Counted from the stretch's first letter, positions 40,666 through 49,462 are shown. The stretch is DNA of 64,000 nucleotides from Bacteriovorax sp. BSW11_IV (GCF_000447755.1 NZ_AUNE01000052.1:124001-188000), one strand, 5' to 3'. The notes: generated from the sequence alone by a model not told the origin. Translations and numbers: made by a program.

Positions 40666-43600
40666 TGGAGTAATAATTACTTTCTTTCTTGGAATGTTGA
40701 AATTTAAATTATTCGGTGGAGTATTTGTTCCCGAAGGCGGAAGGGCCATTGCAGGAGCACGATCTGATGTAGGATTTAAACAGGCATCAGTATCACATTT
40801 TCTAACTAGAAAATTAGCGTTAACAAATTCATTCGAATCATTCTTTTGTTGTTTAACCTTAACGTAGTAGCTATAAGACTTTCTTGCATAAGTTCTTTCA
40901 ATTCCACCAGAGCTTTCTGAACAGGCCGCTTTTGGAGATTCATCTTTTTTGATCCTAACTTTAGAACAGAACCAAATATGATCTTTAGTGAAATTACCAT
41001 TTTTGACAACTTTAAGTTTATAACTCTTTTCTTCTTTTTTAACTTCAACAAGCTTAATAGAAATTCCTGGATTTGCATCATCTGAATCACGAGATGGAGC
41101 TGAATCAAGAGGTGAGACCATATGTGTCTGTTCCACTCTTGCAAGCTCACTACCATCAGCACCGATTAAAAGTCCAATTACAGTTACAAGATTTTCTTTA
41201 TCTTTTCTTGCTATTTTTACACCGTCATTTTCAATTTTATCATTACATGGAGCGATCTCAGTATTACATGAGTATGTAAAACTAACTCTGGCACCATCTG
41301 GCATTGAAGAAATGACTTCAGGTGTAAGCAGCTCATGTGTTTCAGTCGTTGATATATTAATAACAAAATCAAATAGCGATTCAGCTGATGGTTCAGTAGG
41401 TTCTTCTGGCGGTATTTCTCCACCTGGTAAACCTTGAACTTCTGGGCCAGATTCATTCTCTGCACTTGTCGTTGGAGGAACTTGATTCTGGTTTGTTTCA
41501 TTATCTCTAGAGGCCGTATAAGCAATAGAAGCCGCTTGAGAGGCAAGCACTCTTTGCGGTGATCTCTCATTAACAATTCTCAAAGCAGAACCTTGAGTTG
41601 TTGGTTGTGGTTTTCCTGCTGCAATTCTTTGCTCGGCCTCTTTTAAAGTAGCGAGTCTATTAACTGGAGGTGTGCGCACAGCATTTTGTGCTGCAATTCT
41701 TTGCTCGGCCTCTTTTAAAGTTGCTAATCTATTCACTGGAGCAATTTTAGCTGGTTCATCTACAACTCGTGAGAATGTTCCAGGAAGTGCGTCGGCCTCA
41801 ATGGCCTTCATTGGAGGTCTAACGATGACGTCAGTTGCCTTACCAATATATTCTCCGCTTCCTTCGGCCGAAACTTGACGCCCTGTTGTCGCAACACCTG
41901 TTCCTGTCTTTGCAGGTAGCTGAGCTTTTGTTGGGCCAAGGGCAGCTCTTGTTGGAGTGACATCTATTGGAGCATTTTCTAGAAGTTTATAGTTTGGTCT
42001 TAGAACAACTTCATTGGCCTTGCCAAGAAACTCCCCTTCTACAACTTTTGGTGTTGTCGCCGGCAACTGCGCCTTATAAGGAATAGGTAAATTTGGAGTC
42101 GTTGGCTTAGGTCCTGTCAGAGCTTTTAGCGATGGAAGTTTTTCAGGATCTAATATTCTCGTTGCAAATCCTTGAATTGGAGCATTCTCAAGAGCAACTC
42201 TTGGAGGAGAGACAACGATATCAGTACTTTTTCCAATGAATTCACTTATTGGAGATTCAACTTTTGGGACCACGTCTTGTTTTTTAGCAACGGCAGTGGA
42301 CTGCTTTGTTGCAACAGCTGTAGATTCTTTTCCTGCAATACTTCCAACGTTTGGTACAGCATTTTGAGCTGCAATTCTTTGCTCAGCTTCTTTTAAAGTC
42401 GCAAGTCTATTCACCGGAGGTGTTTTTGTCGGTGTTTGTGCAGTGGCCTTCGGAGGAGTTGGTGGTGTTGTTTTTGGAACTTTGGCCAATTTAAATGAGC
42501 TTAGCACAACAGGTGCTGCAAGGGCCGCACTAAAGGCCGCTTGTGTGCGACAACGATCCATATTTGTGGCCGCTAAACTTTCTTTCATTCTGTCGCCACA
42601 TGATCTCACTTCTGATTTTGGAGTTTGTAAGAAAGTAACTTCTGCCTCTTTACAGGCGTCGTAAACTTTCATGGCCTGATTTCCTGCAAAAACAGTATCT
42701 GCTGCAAGTGCCCCTTTATTTATTGTACTTGTGGCCTTAATGACTTTACTTGCTGTTACGGCAACCTTTAAGACGTTCACTGCAAATAGGGGGGTGAAGC
42801 TAAGTGCGATAGAAACACCGACATCAATGAGAACTTCATCTGCTTCGTCTCTATTTTGTTTTGAGCCTTCGACACAAGTATAGAAGTTGTTGAGCTTATT
42901 TAAGTTCGGTGATTTGAGATACATTCTATTTTCTGTGTTGTAGTTCGCTCTTTTAAGGATTTTATCGAAATCGCTACAACTTGTTCTTTGACCTTTAAGA
43001 CATTGAAGAGCTCTTTGATAGTCATTTACAAGTCCATCAATTTCTTTACTTGAGTCCTTCATTTGTTGGCGTAGTGCTTTACTGATTTCATCTTTCGTAG
43101 GTTCAGGAGCTGGCTTATTGTATGAATAAGCATTGGTCGATGCACGTGCTTTTGCCATGATTTTTTTGAAATGTTTCCCACGTAATATGGGATTGCTATC
43201 AAGAATAACATTTTGCTGCGCTTTGAGTTCTTTTTGTCTCTCAATAAGCTGTGCCGCTTCTCCTGCATTCATGTAGCTACCGTATCCAAGACTTGATATT
43301 TTTTTATTAATCTTATACAACTCATCTTGAATTTTTCTAGCGGCCTCAACTGCACTTGTTGTTGAATCCAGTTTTTGCTCGAAAAGTTCGTTGGCCTTTC
43401 CAAGTTCACAGGCTTTTAGATCAAGACAATGATTAGCATTAGAGTATGAACCTCTAAATTCACTACAATTGAAAGAATTTTCACCAAGAGTTGCATCTAA
43501 ATTCGCCTTAGATTCCATAAGGTCATTGATACTTTTTTGAATCTTTTCTGATTTCATATTGTAGTCAACCATCATATAGGCCGGTGCTACATTTGAGTCT

Positions 43601-44592
43601 GACTCTTTTCTTCCATCTTCAACTTTGCTAAGTGCGATTGAATCGCATTTTTCAGCAAATTGAGAGAGTTGATCATCGTTTGGAAATCTCTCTTTTAATT
43701 CTGATTTCAGTTTTACAATATCAAGATCTTTCGGAAGGGAAGATTGGCAAATCGAGCGCGGATCTTTGAATTTTCCATCACTGAAGACATAGTTGAGTGC
43801 ACCTACAACTCCATTTGAGTAAACATTATCAAGGGAGTCTGCAATTACTTGTGGGCATCTGTTAATTTCTTGGGTCGCAAAACAATCGCGATTTAATGTC
43901 GGTTTATTTACATTTTGAATGATTTCTTCAACGTCGCGAACAATTGGTCCGGCCTTGATTGAGTCATCAGCGCGTACAATCTCGTCAAGTTTCTTTTCGA
44001 GATCCATACAGTCGCCGCTTTGTTTTGCCTGATTACAATATTCTAAAACATTGTTTTGATATTTTCTAAATTTTGGGGAAGCGACAAGATCTGCAATTTC
44101 AGAAGGTGAAAGCTTTCCCTTTTTTATACAAGCATCAGTCAGGTTTTGGTATGGTCCAGCGTTTTCTACACATGAGCCTTGCTTAAAAAGAAGAGGGTTA
44201 CATTGAAATTCGTTTTGGCCACAGCTCGATTTGTAACCACTGTTTGCAATTTTAGCAGGGTGCTCACAAGACTGATTAACGACCTGGCTAGGATAAGTAC
44301 CATAGAAGCACTTACTGGCACCATTGGCATAGGCGTTTTCTGGAAAGAACAGTGACGTAAATGTTTCAATTTTATCTTTTGTTCCGAATGAATAAGATGA
44401 TACGCGAGGGATGGGAGTGTTTCTCTCATCAAGAATCTGAAACTTTATATAAGTATTGTAGATGGCAATTCTTTTCGCACCAGAGAAGTTACTAACTTCT
44501 TTTTCACTGAAAGGACGAAGCGACTTGGCCATGATTGGAAATGGCAAAATTAAGTTTAAGATTAGCAGTAGTAATAGTCTTTGATTATTCAT
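40654..44592 (-). CDS. Giant exported protein with two internal repeat families
   Basis: I do not recognise this 1312-residue protein. It has a signal peptide (LLLLLILNLILPFPIMA). The N-terminal half is Cys-rich and helical (CFGTYPSQVVNQSCEH, CNQAKQSGDCMDLEK, DCFATQEINRCPQ). A hydrophobic/Ala-rich stretch (~620-700, VSIALSFTPLFAVNVLKVAV) separates it from a Pro/Ala/Lys-rich middle (~720-1035) with three copies of VNRLATLKEAEQRIAA and three looser copies of an E-(F/Y)-(I/L)-G-K-(S/A)-x-(D/E)-V unit. The last ~270 residues are beta-rich with four Cys (CSKVRIKK, AACSESSG, KCDTDACL). It may be a surface or attachment protein. It is monocistronic. Confidence 0.75.
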   Translation of the reverse strand: MNNQRLLLLLILNLILPFPIMAKSLRPFSEKEVSNFSGAKRIAIYNTYIKFQILDERNTPIPRVSSYSFGTKDKIETFTSLFFPENAYANGASKCFYGTYPSQVVNQSCEHPAKIANSGYKSSCGQNEFQCNPLLFKQGSCVENAGPYQNLTDACIKKGKLSPSEIADLVASPKFRKYQNNVLEYCNQAKQSGDCMDLEKKLDEIVRADDSIKAGPIVRDVEEIIQNVNKPTLNRDCFATQEINRCPQVIADSLDNVYSNGVVGALNYVFSDGKFKDPRSICQSSLPKDLDIVKLKSELKERFPNDDQLSQFAEKCDSIALSKVEDGRKESDSNVAPAYMMVDYNMKSEKIQKSINDLMESKANLDATLGENSFNCSEFRGSYSNANHCLDLKACELGKANELFEQKLDSTTSAVEAARKIQDELYKINKKISSLGYGSYMNAGEAAQLIERQKELKAQQNVILDSNPILRGKHFKKIMAKARASTNAYSYNKPAPEPTKDEISKALRQQMKDSSKEIDGLVNDYQRALQCLKGQRTSCSDFDKILKRANYNTENRMYLKSPNLNKLNNFYTCVEGSKQNRDEADEVLIDVGVSIALSFTPLFAVNVLKVAVTASKVIKATSTINKGALAADTVFAGNQAMKVYDACKEAEVTFLQTPKSEVRSCGDRMKESLAATNMDRCRTQAAFSAALAAPVVLSSFKLAKVPKTTPPTPPKATAQTPTKTPPVNRLATLKEAEQRIAAQNAVPNVGSIAGKESTAVATKQSTAVAKKQDVVPKVESPISEFIGKSTDIVVSPPRVALENAPIQGFATRILDPEKLPSLKALTGPKPTTPNLPIPYKAQLPATTPKVVEGEFLGKANEVVLRPNYKLLENAPIDVTPTRAALGPTKAQLPAKTGTGVATTGRQVSAEGSGEYIGKATDVIVRPPMKAIEADALPGTFSRVVDEPAKIAPVNRLATLKEAEQRIAAQNAVRTPPVNRLATLKEAEQRIAAGKPQPTTQGSALRIVNERSPQRVLASQAASIAYTASRDNETNQNQVPPTTSAENESGPEVQGLPGGEIPPEEPTEPSAESLFDFVINISTTETHELLTPEVISSMPDGARVSFTYSCNTEIAPCNDKIENDGVKIARKDKENLVTVIGLLIGADGSELARVEQTHMVSPLDSAPSRDSDDANPGISIKLVEVKKEEKSYKLKVVKNGNFTKDHIWFCSKVRIKKDESPKAACSESSGGIERTYARKSYSYYVKVKQQKNDSNEFVNANFLVRKCDTDACLNPTSDRAPAMALPPSGTNTPPNNLNFNIPRKKVIITPGFL
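41622..42425 (-). repeat. Two interleaved repeat families inside the giant exported protein
   Basis: Three near-identical ~48-bp units encoding VNRLATLKEAEQRIAA lie near 41622-41670, 41689-41740 and 42367-42420 (the first two back to back). Three units of the pattern (S/G)E(F/Y)(I/L)GK(S/A)(T/N)(D/E)(I/V)(V/I) followed ~12 residues later by (E/A)NAP or EADALP alternate with Pro-rich linkers. DNA-level identity of the first family suggests recent duplication or conversion. Confidence 0.85.
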
Positions 44593-44730
44593 TGTTTGTA
44601 TTGTCGCCTATAAGTTGACCTTTCTGATAATATTTATCGGACTCTTTCTTAATTAAATGAAATTATTTATTTTGTTTTTTCGTTTAGCCGCCTTCGAAAA
44701 TTGGCAGTGCTTTGTAAGCTGTTAATTTTT

Positions 44731-44760
44731 TTGACGAATTGTTTTTCAATACGCTAAGAT
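44731..44760 (+). promoter_or_regulatory. Sigma-70 promoter of the small ORF
   Basis: TTGACG, 18-base spacer, TAAGAT, about 40 bases before the GTG of the 21-residue ORF. The rest of the 208-bp gap upstream (44593-44800) shows no gene and should hold the promoter of the giant-protein gene on the other strand. Confidence 0.55.
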
Positions 44761-44800
44761 TTTTATTAGGCATGAGGCTTCCACTTACAAGGATGTTGGT

Positions 44801-44866
44801 GTGAATAAAAATCTTATCATTCTAATCGCTCTCATTATCATCACCATTGAGATGGGGCGTATGTGA
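44801..44866 (+). CDS. 21-residue hydrophobic peptide
   Basis: GTG start with AGGA 8 bases upstream, encoding MNKNLIILIALIIITIEMGR and a final Met before TGA. One membrane helix (LIILIALIIITI) and a short charged end are typical of small membrane proteins or type I toxin-like peptides. It is bracketed by its own promoter-like boxes and a strong terminator, so it is a complete small transcription unit in front of alkB. It could also act as a leader peptide. The function is unknown. Confidence 0.5.
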   Translation: MNKNLIILIALIIITIEMGRM

Positions 44867-44870
44867 AGAA

Positions 44871-44900
44871 AAGGCCCCTGTAGGATATAGGGGCCTTTCT
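44871..44900 (+). terminator. Terminator or attenuator after the small ORF
   Basis: Perfect 9-bp AAGGCCCCT / AGGGGCCTT, 9-base loop, then TCTTTTC. It lies 5 bases after the small ORF stop and about 34 bases before the AlkB-like gene. Confidence 0.8.
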
Positions 44901-44930
44901 TTTCAAAAGGCCTATGGCATACTCTTTATT

Positions 44931-45785
44931 ATGTCTCAATCAAATTACAAAAAAAAATCACCCGCTAAAAACACGAAGAAGAAAATCATCGATGGCATGT
45001 ACTACAATGCAGGTTTTCTCAATGGACCTAGTAAAGAACAGCTCATTAATGAAATCGAAAAATTTCATCCAATTTGGGAAGAGCGATTTTCAAAGTCCAA
45101 TCCCCCTCCAGAAGGGGATACGTGGCGTGGCCTTCTAAGGCCGGTATATTGGCTTGGCAATTGGCAATTTGCTTGTCTTGATTATTTTCATCCTCCTCAT
45201 GGCCTTGAACATCGCTGCTTGAGGGCAGAGCAGTTTCCTCCATTCATGCAAAAGCTTGTGGATCAGATAGAGGCCATGACTCATAAAATGGCCCGTAACG
45301 ATGTACCAAAAGGATGGAAGCTAAATACATGTCTGATTAATTATTACGGCTCAAAAAGAGATGAGGCCGGCCAGATGCAAGATTTGGCCCGTGTGGGAGA
45401 CCATAAAGACAGTGAACCTGGACCGGTGGCCTCCATTTCCATGGGGGAGAGGGCCATGTTCCAATTTGTTAAGGGAAAGGCACAGGACCCAAAGAACGTT
45501 GTTCATGAAATGTGGTTAAACGACGGCTCTCTACTTATTTTTTGGTCGAAGAGATTTAAAGAAGAGCTTTTTCACCGCGTCCAACGTGTTGAGGCAAAGG
45601 GAAATCGCATATTCAATGATCATTTAGATGACTACGAAACTCGCAGAATTAATCTGACATTTCGCTATGTGCCCGACCAGTATATTTATCCTCTAAGCGA
45701 AATGCCTCGTGAGAAAGTTGAAGATATCAATCCCTATCTAGAAAAGCTTGCAAAGTATTCTGAATATTTTAAGAATCTAGTTTAA
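44931..45785 (+). CDS. AlkB-like 2-oxoglutarate/Fe(II) dioxygenase
   Basis: A 284-residue AlkB-family enzyme; these remove alkyl groups from DNA, RNA or protein by oxidation with 2-oxoglutarate. The fold markers are LNTCLINYYGSKRDEAGQMQ, VGDHKDSEPG with the HxD iron ligands, VASISMGERAMFQF, a second iron His in EELFHRVQRVE, and RRINLTFR with the 2-oxoglutarate-binding Arg. The start at 44931 (MSQSNYKKK) lies after the upstream terminator; the longer frame would start inside the small ORF. The N-terminus is basic, in keeping with nucleic acid binding. The substrate is not known. Confidence 0.9.
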   Translation: MSQSNYKKKSPAKNTKKKIIDGMYYNAGFLNGPSKEQLINEIEKFHPIWEERFSKSNPPPEGDTWRGLLRPVYWLGNWQFACLDYFHPPHGLEHRCLRAEQFPPFMQKLVDQIEAMTHKMARNDVPKGWKLNTCLINYYGSKRDEAGQMQDLARVGDHKDSEPGPVASISMGERAMFQFVKGKAQDPKNVVHEMWLNDGSLLIFWSKRFKEELFHRVQRVEAKGNRIFNDHLDDYETRRINLTFRYVPDQYIYPLSEMPREKVEDINPYLEKLAKYSEYFKNLV

Positions 45786-45786
45786 T

Positions 45787-45814
45787 AGGTGATCACTTCT
45801 AGAGCTGATCACCT
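45787..45814. terminator. Bidirectional terminator between alkB-like and acyltransferase-like genes
   Basis: Perfect 9-bp AGGTGATCA / TGATCACCT with a 10-base loop, lying between the two stops and overlapping the 3' end of the minus-strand gene. Confidence 0.65.
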
Positions 45815-46620
45815 TTAGATATACGAGACTTCGGTAGGATTACCGTATGAGGCTTTACCGTCACTTTTTCACCAATAATAACATCACCCATAATTGAGGC
45901 CTTAAGGCCAATGGTTGCTCCTTGCTTGATCACAACTGGAGAAAGAATAAGAAATCCTCCCTGTGCGTAGTGACCAAAAATTGTGGCCGAACCACCAATG
46001 GTAACATTATCTTCTAAAGTAATTAAACATGGATCTGAGATATTAGAAGTGTTGATCATAACTCCGCGACCAACTTTCATACCCATCATTTTGAAAAAGA
46101 GAATATTGAGGGGAGTGGGTGTGATGAAATCGAGAAAAGTATAACGAACCATCTGTGTAAGAGCGTTGTGGTAATACCAAGGAAGTGTCTCTATAGAGAA
46201 CCAACTTCCACGCCAATTTGATTTAATTTTAGAATTTAATCTTAAGGCCCAATTAAAAAATGGGGCCAAGAACACGAGAGAAATTCCAAAAATAAAATAA
46301 GAGACACCAATCCCCATTCCTACGCAAAAAGCACGAAGTAAAAGTGCCCAAGAAGCACTCCATTCATATAAAGAAGTGACAATGGCCACTCCGGGAGTCA
46401 GGGCAATTCCAAAACTCAGGAGATAGATAATGATCATGGGAGCGATGGCAATGAGAAAAGCAAAAGAGCGAAAACTCCTAATGATTGTTTCAAATTTCCC
46501 ACGAATTCCTTTTTTATCAGATTTACGCGAGTGGACATCAATACGTTTTGTTTCACGTACATTTTCTTTAAATGAGCTTTGAAGGTGAGGTAAATCCTCG
46601 TAATTTTTATTCTTTGTCAT
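45799..46620 (-). CDS. Membrane protein with left-handed beta-helix acyltransferase-like domain
   Basis: A 273-residue protein. Two or more membrane segments near residues 50-125 (AFLIAIAPMIIIYLLSFGIAL, AFCVGMGIGVSYFIFGISLVF) are followed by a C-terminal hexapeptide-repeat domain (VGRGVMINTSNISDPCLI, LEDNVTIGGSATIFGHYA, VVIKQGATIGLKASIMGDV, IIGEKVTVKPHTVILPKSRI). This layout resembles the C-terminal part of Pls/PosA-type and related acyltransferase-like proteins that lack the adenylation domain. The acceptor is unknown; an envelope lipid or polymer is likely. It is divergent from the peroxide operon. Confidence 0.7.
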   Translation of the reverse strand: MTKNKNYEDLPHLQSSFKENVRETKRIDVHSRKSDKKGIRGKFETIIRSFRSFAFLIAIAPMIIIYLLSFGIALTPGVAIVTSLYEWSASWALLLRAFCVGMGIGVSYFIFGISLVFLAPFFNWALRLNSKIKSNWRGSWFSIETLPWYYHNALTQMVRYTFLDFITPTPLNILFFKMMGMKVGRGVMINTSNISDPCLITLEDNVTIGGSATIFGHYAQGGFLILSPVVIKQGATIGLKASIMGDVIIGEKVTVKPHTVILPKSRISKGDQL

Positions 46621-46687
46621 AGTAATATTATAGCTTTTTGGACACCTATTAGCCTAGCTCTTTTTTTATATCTAAATTGCCAATAAT

Positions 46688-46720
46688 TAAATTGTGTACA
46701 ATTTAGTTTTGTGATAGATT
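46688..46720 (+). promoter_or_regulatory. OhrR-type operator overlapping the promoter of the peroxide operon
   Basis: An 18-bp palindrome TAAATTGT-GT-ACAATTTA (46688-46705) covers a -35 box TTGTGT (46692), with a 17-base spacer and a -10 TAGATT (46715). AATTGT/ACAATT half-sites are typical of OhrR/MarR operators. Binding here would block the promoter of gpx-ohrR. Confidence 0.65.
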
Positions 46721-46743
46721 TTCAAAAAACACAGGGAGGATTA

Positions 46744-47220
46744 ATGAAAACAGTATATGAATTTAAGGCCATTGATATCAAAGGAAAAGAGCGCTCACTT
46801 TCAGAGTTTGAAGGCAAGCCTTTACTGATAGTAAATACGGCCAGCAAATGTGGTTTCACCCCTCAGTACAAGGAACTTCAGGATCTATACAAGAATTTTG
46901 AAGGTAAGGTAGAAGTCTTGGCCTTTCCATGTAATCAATTTGGAGCACAGGAGCCAGGTGAGTCCGAAGAGATTCAAAGTTTTTGTGACTTAACTTTCAA
47001 TGTGACTTTTCCATTATTTTCAAAAGTTGATGTAAACGGTGATGAGGCCCATCCTCTCTATAATTTCTTAAAAGAATCATTGCCAGGACTTCTTGGGTCA
47101 AAGGCCGTGAAGTGGAATTTTACAAAATTTCTCGTAGATAAAAATGGTGTACCAGTTAAAAGATATGCCCCTCAGGTTAAACCCAGTGAAATTTTCGATG
47201 ATATTAAGGAGCTATTATAG
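46744..47220 (+). CDS. Glutathione-peroxidase-family thiol peroxidase
   Basis: A 158-residue Cys-type GPx that reduces organic and lipid hydroperoxides, probably with thioredoxin. It shows IVNTASKCGFTPQYKELQ (peroxidatic Cys), VLAFPCNQFGAQEPGE (Gln and resolving-region Cys) and KWNFTKFLVDKNG (Trp/Asn of the tetrad). The ATG at 46744 follows a perfect GGAGGA site; an ATG at 46711 lies next to the -10 box and is not plausible. It is the first gene of an OhrR-controlled operon and its stop overlaps the ohrR start. Confidence 0.93.
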   Translation: MKTVYEFKAIDIKGKERSLSEFEGKPLLIVNTASKCGFTPQYKELQDLYKNFEGKVEVLAFPCNQFGAQEPGESEEIQSFCDLTFNVTFPLFSKVDVNGDEAHPLYNFLKESLPGLLGSKAVKWNFTKFLVDKNGVPVKRYAPQVKPSEIFDDIKELL

Positions 47221-47663
47221 TGACTGATGACAGTATTCTTCTTCATAAGCAATTGTGCTTTTCTATCTACCGCCTGAGTAAAGCGGTGATTCAAACGTAC
47301 AGACCCTTTTTGGATGAGATCGATTTAACTTATCCTCAATATTTGTCCATGATTGTTTTATGGGAAACAAAGAAAATAAACGTAAAAGATCTTGGAGAAA
47401 GACTCTGTCTTGATTCCGGAACACTTACTCCACTTATTAAACGTCTTATTGATAAGGGGTATGTTGAAAAGAAGCGATGCTCAGATGACGAGAGGATTGT
47501 TAATATCTCTTTGACAAAATCAGGTGAAGAGCTTCAAAAGAAGGCCTGTGAAATGAGAGATAAAATGCTCTCATGTGTGGCCATTGATCCAAAAAGAGAA
47601 GCAGAACTTAAAAATAAAATAGATGAATTTTACAACACTGTTAAAAGTGAAGGAGTTAAATAA
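47220..47663 (+). CDS. ohrR: OhrR-type MarR-family organic peroxide sensor
   Basis: A 147-residue MarR repressor. The N-terminus LHKQLCFSIYRLSKAVI places the reactive Cys at position 13, as in OhrR (QLCFALY pattern), followed by TYPQYLSMIVLWE, the winged helix VKDLGERLCLDSGTLTPLIKRL and wing KKRCSDDERIVNISLT. Oxidation of this Cys by organic peroxides releases DNA. It begins with GTG overlapping the gpx stop (TAGTG) and ends overlapping the nitroreductase start, so it is autoregulated within its operon. Confidence 0.92.
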   Translation: MTDDSILLHKQLCFSIYRLSKAVIQTYRPFLDEIDLTYPQYLSMIVLWETKKINVKDLGERLCLDSGTLTPLIKRLIDKGYVEKKRCSDDERIVNISLTKSGEELQKKACEMRDKMLSCVAIDPKREAELKNKIDEFYNTVKSEGVK

Positions 47664-48301
47664 TGAACGAACAAATTTTGAAAGCTCTAGATTGGAGATA
47701 TGCAACGAAGGTTTTTGATGCCAATAAGAAAATTAATGAAAAGGACTTAAATGTTTTAAAAGAAAGTTTACGTTTGGCACCGTCTTCTTATGGATTACAA
47801 CCTTGGAAGTTTATCATTGTTGAAAATCCTGAAGTGCGCACACAATTGCGCGAGTTTTCTTGGAATCAAACACAAGTAACAGATGCTTCTCACTATATTG
47901 TCTTTACTGCTCTTAAAACAATGGATGAGAGTTATGTTCAAAAATACATTGAAGATATTGCAAACACTCGCAATCTTCCTGTTGAAGGATTAAAAGGGTT
48001 TAAAGATATGATGGTGGCCAATATTGTTAATGGTGGTCAAAAACAAGATATATCTGCTTGGGCCCAAAGACAATCTTATATAGCTATGGGAGAGCTCGTA
48101 CTCGCTGCAGCTCTTTTAGGAATTGATACTTGTTGCTTAGAAGGTCTTTCTCCAGCTGATTACGACAGAATTCTAGGGCTAGACAACTCTCAATATGCAA
48201 CGATTGCTGCTGTTGCCGTAGGTTATAGAGCAGCAGATGATAAGTACCAAGATTTGAAGAAAGTGCGATTTTCTGAAGACGAAGTTTTTCAAACAATCTA
48301 G
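47663..48301 (+). CDS. NAD(P)H-dependent nitroreductase-family flavoprotein
   Basis: A 212-residue FMN enzyme of the NfsB group. The conserved RYATKVFDANKKI, RLAPSSYGLQPWKFIIVEN, FVQ-like YIAMGELVLAAALLGIDTCC, LEGLSPADYDRILGL and a closing VAVGYRAADDK are visible. Such enzymes reduce quinones, nitro compounds or reactive aldehydes/enals. It is coupled to ohrR by a 1-base stop/start overlap and is 9 bases from the YqhD-like gene; it belongs to the OhrR operon. Confidence 0.9.
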   Translation: MNEQILKALDWRYATKVFDANKKINEKDLNVLKESLRLAPSSYGLQPWKFIIVENPEVRTQLREFSWNQTQVTDASHYIVFTALKTMDESYVQKYIEDIANTRNLPVEGLKGFKDMMVANIVNGGQKQDISAWAQRQSYIAMGELVLAAALLGIDTCCLEGLSPADYDRILGLDNSQYATIAAVAVGYRAADDKYQDLKKVRFSEDEVFQTI

Positions 48302-48310
48302 GAGCATGAC

Positions 48311-49462
48311 ATGTTAAATTTTGAATTTCAAAATCCTGTTCACGTTCTTTTTGGAAAAGGTGAGATTGCGAAGCTTTCTCATCTTTTGAAAAACAAGAAA
48401 AAAGTGATGATTACTTTTGGTGGTGGAAGTATCAAAAAAAATGGTGTTTACCAACAAGTGGTAAATGCTTTAGAAGGAATTTCATTCGTTGAATTTGGAG
48501 GAATTGAACCAAATCCTCGCTATGAAACACTGATGGAAGCGGTCGCTCTTGCCAAAAAAGAGGGTGTTGATTTTCTTTTGGCCGTAGGTGGTGGCTCTGT
48601 AATTGATGGAACGAAATTTATTGCACAGGCCATTTGCTATGAAGGCAGTGATCCCTTTGATGTTTATCGTAAGCGTTTACCAATTACGAAGGCAATTGAA
48701 CTTGGAAGTGTGCTCACTTTAAGTGCCACGGGATCTGAGATGAATATGTTTACAGTTGTGACAAAAGGTAAAGATAAGCTTGGTTATGGTCATCCTCTTC
48801 TTTATCCAAAATTTTCAATTATTGATCCAACAGTGATGTTCTCTCTGCCAAAAAAACAAGTGGCCAATGGTATCGTTGATGCTTTTGTTCACGTTACAGA
48901 ACAGTACTTAACTTATCCTGTAAATACACCTCTACAAGACCGAATTGCAGAAGGGATTCTTTTAACTTTGCTGGAAGAAGGTCCAAAAGTAATGAGTAAT
49001 TTGGAAGATTACGATGCTAGGGCAAATATGGTTTGGTGTTGTACGATGGCCCTAAATGGAATCATAGGTGTTGGTGTTGTCCATGACTGGGCAACTCATG
49101 GAATTGGTCATGAGTTAACAGCACTTCAAGGTATTGACCATGGAAGAACGCTTGCTGTTGTTCTGCCAAGTCTTTTGAGAGTGCAAAAAGATAAGAAAAA
49201 AGAGAAATTGCTTCAATTTGCAAATCGTGTATTTGGTATCAATGAAAGTGATGAGAACAAGGCCATTGAATTAGGGATCAAGGCCATGGAAGAGTTTTTC
49301 CACTCGCTTGAAGTTCCAACAACTCTTGGTGACTATGGTCTGGATCGATCATTCATCGAAGAAGTGAAGGAGAACTTGAGGTCTCGTCAATTTGGTGCAC
49401 TTGGTGAGCACCAAGATATTGATCTCGAAAAAGTGGGTCTTATCTTAGAAGGCGCACTATAA
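48311..49462 (+). CDS. yqhD: YqhD-like NADPH-dependent iron-containing aldehyde reductase
   Basis: Iron-type alcohol dehydrogenase of 383 residues. It carries FQNPVHVLFGKGEIAKL, TFGGGSIKKNGVYQQV (NADPH-type start as in YqhD), AVGGGSVIDGTKFIA, VTEQYLTYPVNTPLQDRIAE and the metal-binding His in HDWATHGIGHELTA and GIDHGRTLAVVLP. YqhD reduces short aldehydes formed by lipid peroxidation, which fits its place behind gpx, ohrR and a nitroreductase. Its stop overlaps the convergent TetR gene by 6 bases. Confidence 0.93.
   Translation: MLNFEFQNPVHVLFGKGEIAKLSHLLKNKKKVMITFGGGSIKKNGVYQQVVNALEGISFVEFGGIEPNPRYETLMEAVALAKKEGVDFLLAVGGGSVIDGTKFIAQAICYEGSDPFDVYRKRLPITKAIELGSVLTLSATGSEMNMFTVVTKGKDKLGYGHPLLYPKFSIIDPTVMFSLPKKQVANGIVDAFVHVTEQYLTYPVNTPLQDRIAEGILLTLLEEGPKVMSNLEDYDARANMVWCCTMALNGIIGVGVVHDWATHGIGHELTALQGIDHGRTLAVVLPSLLRVQKDKKKEKLLQFANRVFGINESDENKAIELGIKAMEEFFHSLEVPTTLGDYGLDRSFIEEVKENLRSRQFGALGEHQDIDLEKVGLILEGAL

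Noticed and set aside
41622-42425. CRISPR-like array
   Set aside because: The repeats are in frame, encode a protein unit and are unevenly spaced within a coding sequence.
44700-44720. Third sigma-54 promoter (TTGGCAGTGCTTTGTAAGC)
   Set aside because: GG is not followed by GC after 10 bases; the -12 element is missing.
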